From Symsagittifera roscoffensis (Eukaryota; Xenacoelomorpha; Acoela; Convolutidae): a stretch of 64,000 bases of DNA. The notes under the pieces are model-generated. The model saw only the letters and a program-made list of their open reading frames with translations, did no database searches and was not told the origin of the DNA. Shown piece by piece: positions 62,034 through 64,000 of this stretch. Positions within the stretch are counted from its first letter, which is position 1. The number at the start of each line of letters is the position of its first letter. The stretch is taken from assembly GCF_963678635.1 (NCBI RefSeq), contig NC_087062.1:13374670-13438669 (forward strand), written 5' to 3'. A program made the position numbers and the translations under genes.

Positions 62034-64000
62034 TACTATTTAAAACATTGCACACTTATTTTTTCAGATAGTGATGTTGAATTTTTGCTTTGAAGCCTAT
62101 CGAGATTAGCAGAAAAGAATAGCTCGAATTTTTGAAACTGACTAAGCTCGTGTCGCATCCAACCAGTTCTGTAAAATTGCACTGTAAAATCATCCAACCA
62201 GCTGATGATTTATTGTCAATTGTATGTATCAGTGTAACTCATAACAAAACGACTGTGAAGTCCTCCAAGCACTCTTTTACGGATGTCTGGTCAACTAACC
62301 TAGTATTGCTGTCGATTCCGGTTTCCGCTTTAAAAAAGTAGTTTTGTAGTAAAATATTGAAAAAGTGCAATTTAGTGATGCTCAACAACTATGTATCCGT
62401 ACAGGAGAGTATACAGAAGGAAATTTAAAGTCAGCTTTACCACAAGAGAGAAGCTATGCCCACCTCCACCATTTAGAGACGGTTGGGGCAATGTTTGTCA
62501 TTTAATCAAATTTCTTTCTCAGGTCAAATCCTTTCAAATTTAAACATTGTTTAAACATTGAACATTGTTGATTCAAACAAAAAACACTTTGCAAAACGAT
62601 ACCTCAAAGTCAGAGTAGCAGAAGCTTTGATAACTTGAAGAAAAGAAACATATATAAAGGAAACTCTATACTATGTAATTTCTGTGATAAAATATACTCA
62701 ATTAATCCTTGCAAATCATGTCCTGCTGGATTTGTGAAACTGCGAGCAAAAAGGGAGTCAACTTAAAGCCAACTATGCTACGGGCAGGAGAAAAGATGTG
62801 ACAACAACTTTGCACTAAAGAGACGGTTGGAACAGAGTTTGTAATTTAATCAAAATTCTTTCTCAGCTCATAATTTTTTCAAATTCACAGGTAACATTGT
62901 CGACCGAAAAAGAAAACAATTTGTAAAACCGTACCTCAAAAACCAGACTAGCAGAAGCTTTACTGACTCCAAGAAAAGATAGAGATAAAGAGGAGATTCT
63001 ATACCATGAAAATTTTTGTGTTGAATACTACTCAGCTAATCCTCGCTAATCATGTTCAGTTAAATTTGTGAAAGCGTGAGGAAAAAAGTGCAAAATTCTA
63101 TAACCAAGAGAAACGTTGACAAAATAGATGAATAATTTGAATCACTACCTAAAAAAAGTGGAGAGTTATCATTTCATATAATAAAACCAAAAACTTGTTC
63201 AAAGCATATCAAGATCGGGAGGAAAAGACTAGCTCGAATCTCTGAAACTGTCTAAACTCGGGCCCCATCCACTCACTTCTGTAAAAAAACTGGAAATTAT
63301 TTTGCAAACTCAGCAAAACCCACATCTGTACAAAATACAATTAGGCTCAACATATCTTCCTATAAAACCACATTTACACTTTTGTCTACCTTCATTTCCT
63401 ACCAAAAGCACAACTGGTAATTTGTTGAATTCCAGTACACGTCATTTCCATACGAAGTCCCTATGACACCGCCTATTGACCATTTTGTGCATTATAACCT
63501 TAATATAATTTGGAGTGCAAATTAAATCTTCAAAGTTGGTAGAGCTAATTCAACGCACTTGACAAATTGTTGAAATAAAGTTGAACTGAAGTTATCCACT
63601 TATTTTTTATTGTGAAAAGATATAAGTTGCAATATTCTTTGATTTTCGGTATCTAAGCATATATCGTTCAGACACTAAACTAAAAATTACTTCAAAATCA
63701 GTTTTCTGTTTTAGTTTTAGTTAGATTTCATCAGTTTGTTACTGTTTGAAATAGCGTAGCGAACAATTCTCAGAGTAATTGTTCAAAATTTATATCACTT
63801 CCTAATTTTTTTGTCTAGACCAACTCCCGACCCACGTTTTCAATGCGATATCTGGATAGGTCTTTTTTTTCTTTCACACTCAGTGACCATTGTAACCCAA
63901 ACAAGACCATTTCCCAGATCCAGCTGATTCTTTTGACGGCCTCTGCCGAAAACGAAGAAAAATTTGAAAATTCCGAAAGCTATTGACTTTTTGTCAAGTC

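Larger units (their letters stand above)
58430..64000. repeat. Tandem array of about 1.4-kb units
   Basis: The landmark GTCAACTAACCTAGT occurs at 58726, 60097, 61516 and 62290, giving spacings of 1371, 1419 and 774. Outer units are diverged, and the third interval is internally deleted. The unit contains recurring phrases (CAGACCCACGTTTTAATGG, TACAGGAGAGTATA). Short open frames recur with the unit but show no protein signature, so I do not call genes. The array runs past the window end. Confidence 0.8.

Overview
This is a window of AT-rich, intron-rich animal nuclear DNA. The evidence is GT-AG introns (plus one probable GC-AG intron), a seven-transmembrane receptor gene, a protein-coding gene of at least 28 exons, LTR retrotransposons, and satellite-like and fold-back repeats. 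No rRNA, confident tRNA, operon or CRISPR array was seen. The phylum cannot be decided from the sequence alone.

Layout. (1) 1-2207: upstream DNA with a tRNA-like/SINE-like remnant, a 69-bp near-perfect palindrome and a TATA box. (2) 2208-26763, plus strand: a class A (rhodopsin-type) GPCR in six coding exons, about 329 codons, with DRY, CWxP and NPxxY hallmarks. (3) 4938-23804, minus strand: an 18.9-kb Ty3/mdg4 (gypsy-type) LTR retrotransposon with 410-bp LTRs that look identical by eye, inserted 2 nt after the apparent exon-4 splice acceptor of the GPCR. Besides a 2740-codon single-frame gag-pol it carries a compact accessory block: two small membrane ORFs, a 378-codon frame with no ATG, an envelope-like protein split over two overlapping frames, and a 601-codon terminal ORF. 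A basic 155-codon ORF precedes and overlaps gag. (4) 26.8-29.4 kb: a convergent intergenic gap. (5) 29404-57583 and beyond the first visible exon, minus strand: a gene of at least 28 exons encoding at least 1016 residues built from about 20 copies of a short module around D-P-x-T-G-K-x-Y, ending in a charged helical tail. Its reading phases close exactly across all predicted junctions, including a 14-nt microexon. (6) 35184-41918: an older, decayed Ty3-type LTR element in an intron of that gene, with a TAGCC target duplication. (7) 47.57-50.5 kb: a fold-back-like element with arms made of short GCGGAATCC-type repeats in another intron. (8) 58.4-64 kb: a tandem array of 1.4-kb units, two of which are almost identical (1419-bp period).

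The most unusual items are the accessory gene block of the large retroelement, above all its ATG-less frame and its unrecognised 601-codon ORF, and the DPxTGK-repeat gene, whose family I do not recognise. The retroelement insertion probably disables or alters the GPCR on this haplotype. All splice assignments are read by eye from splice consensus, phase and protein motifs, and no database search was possible.
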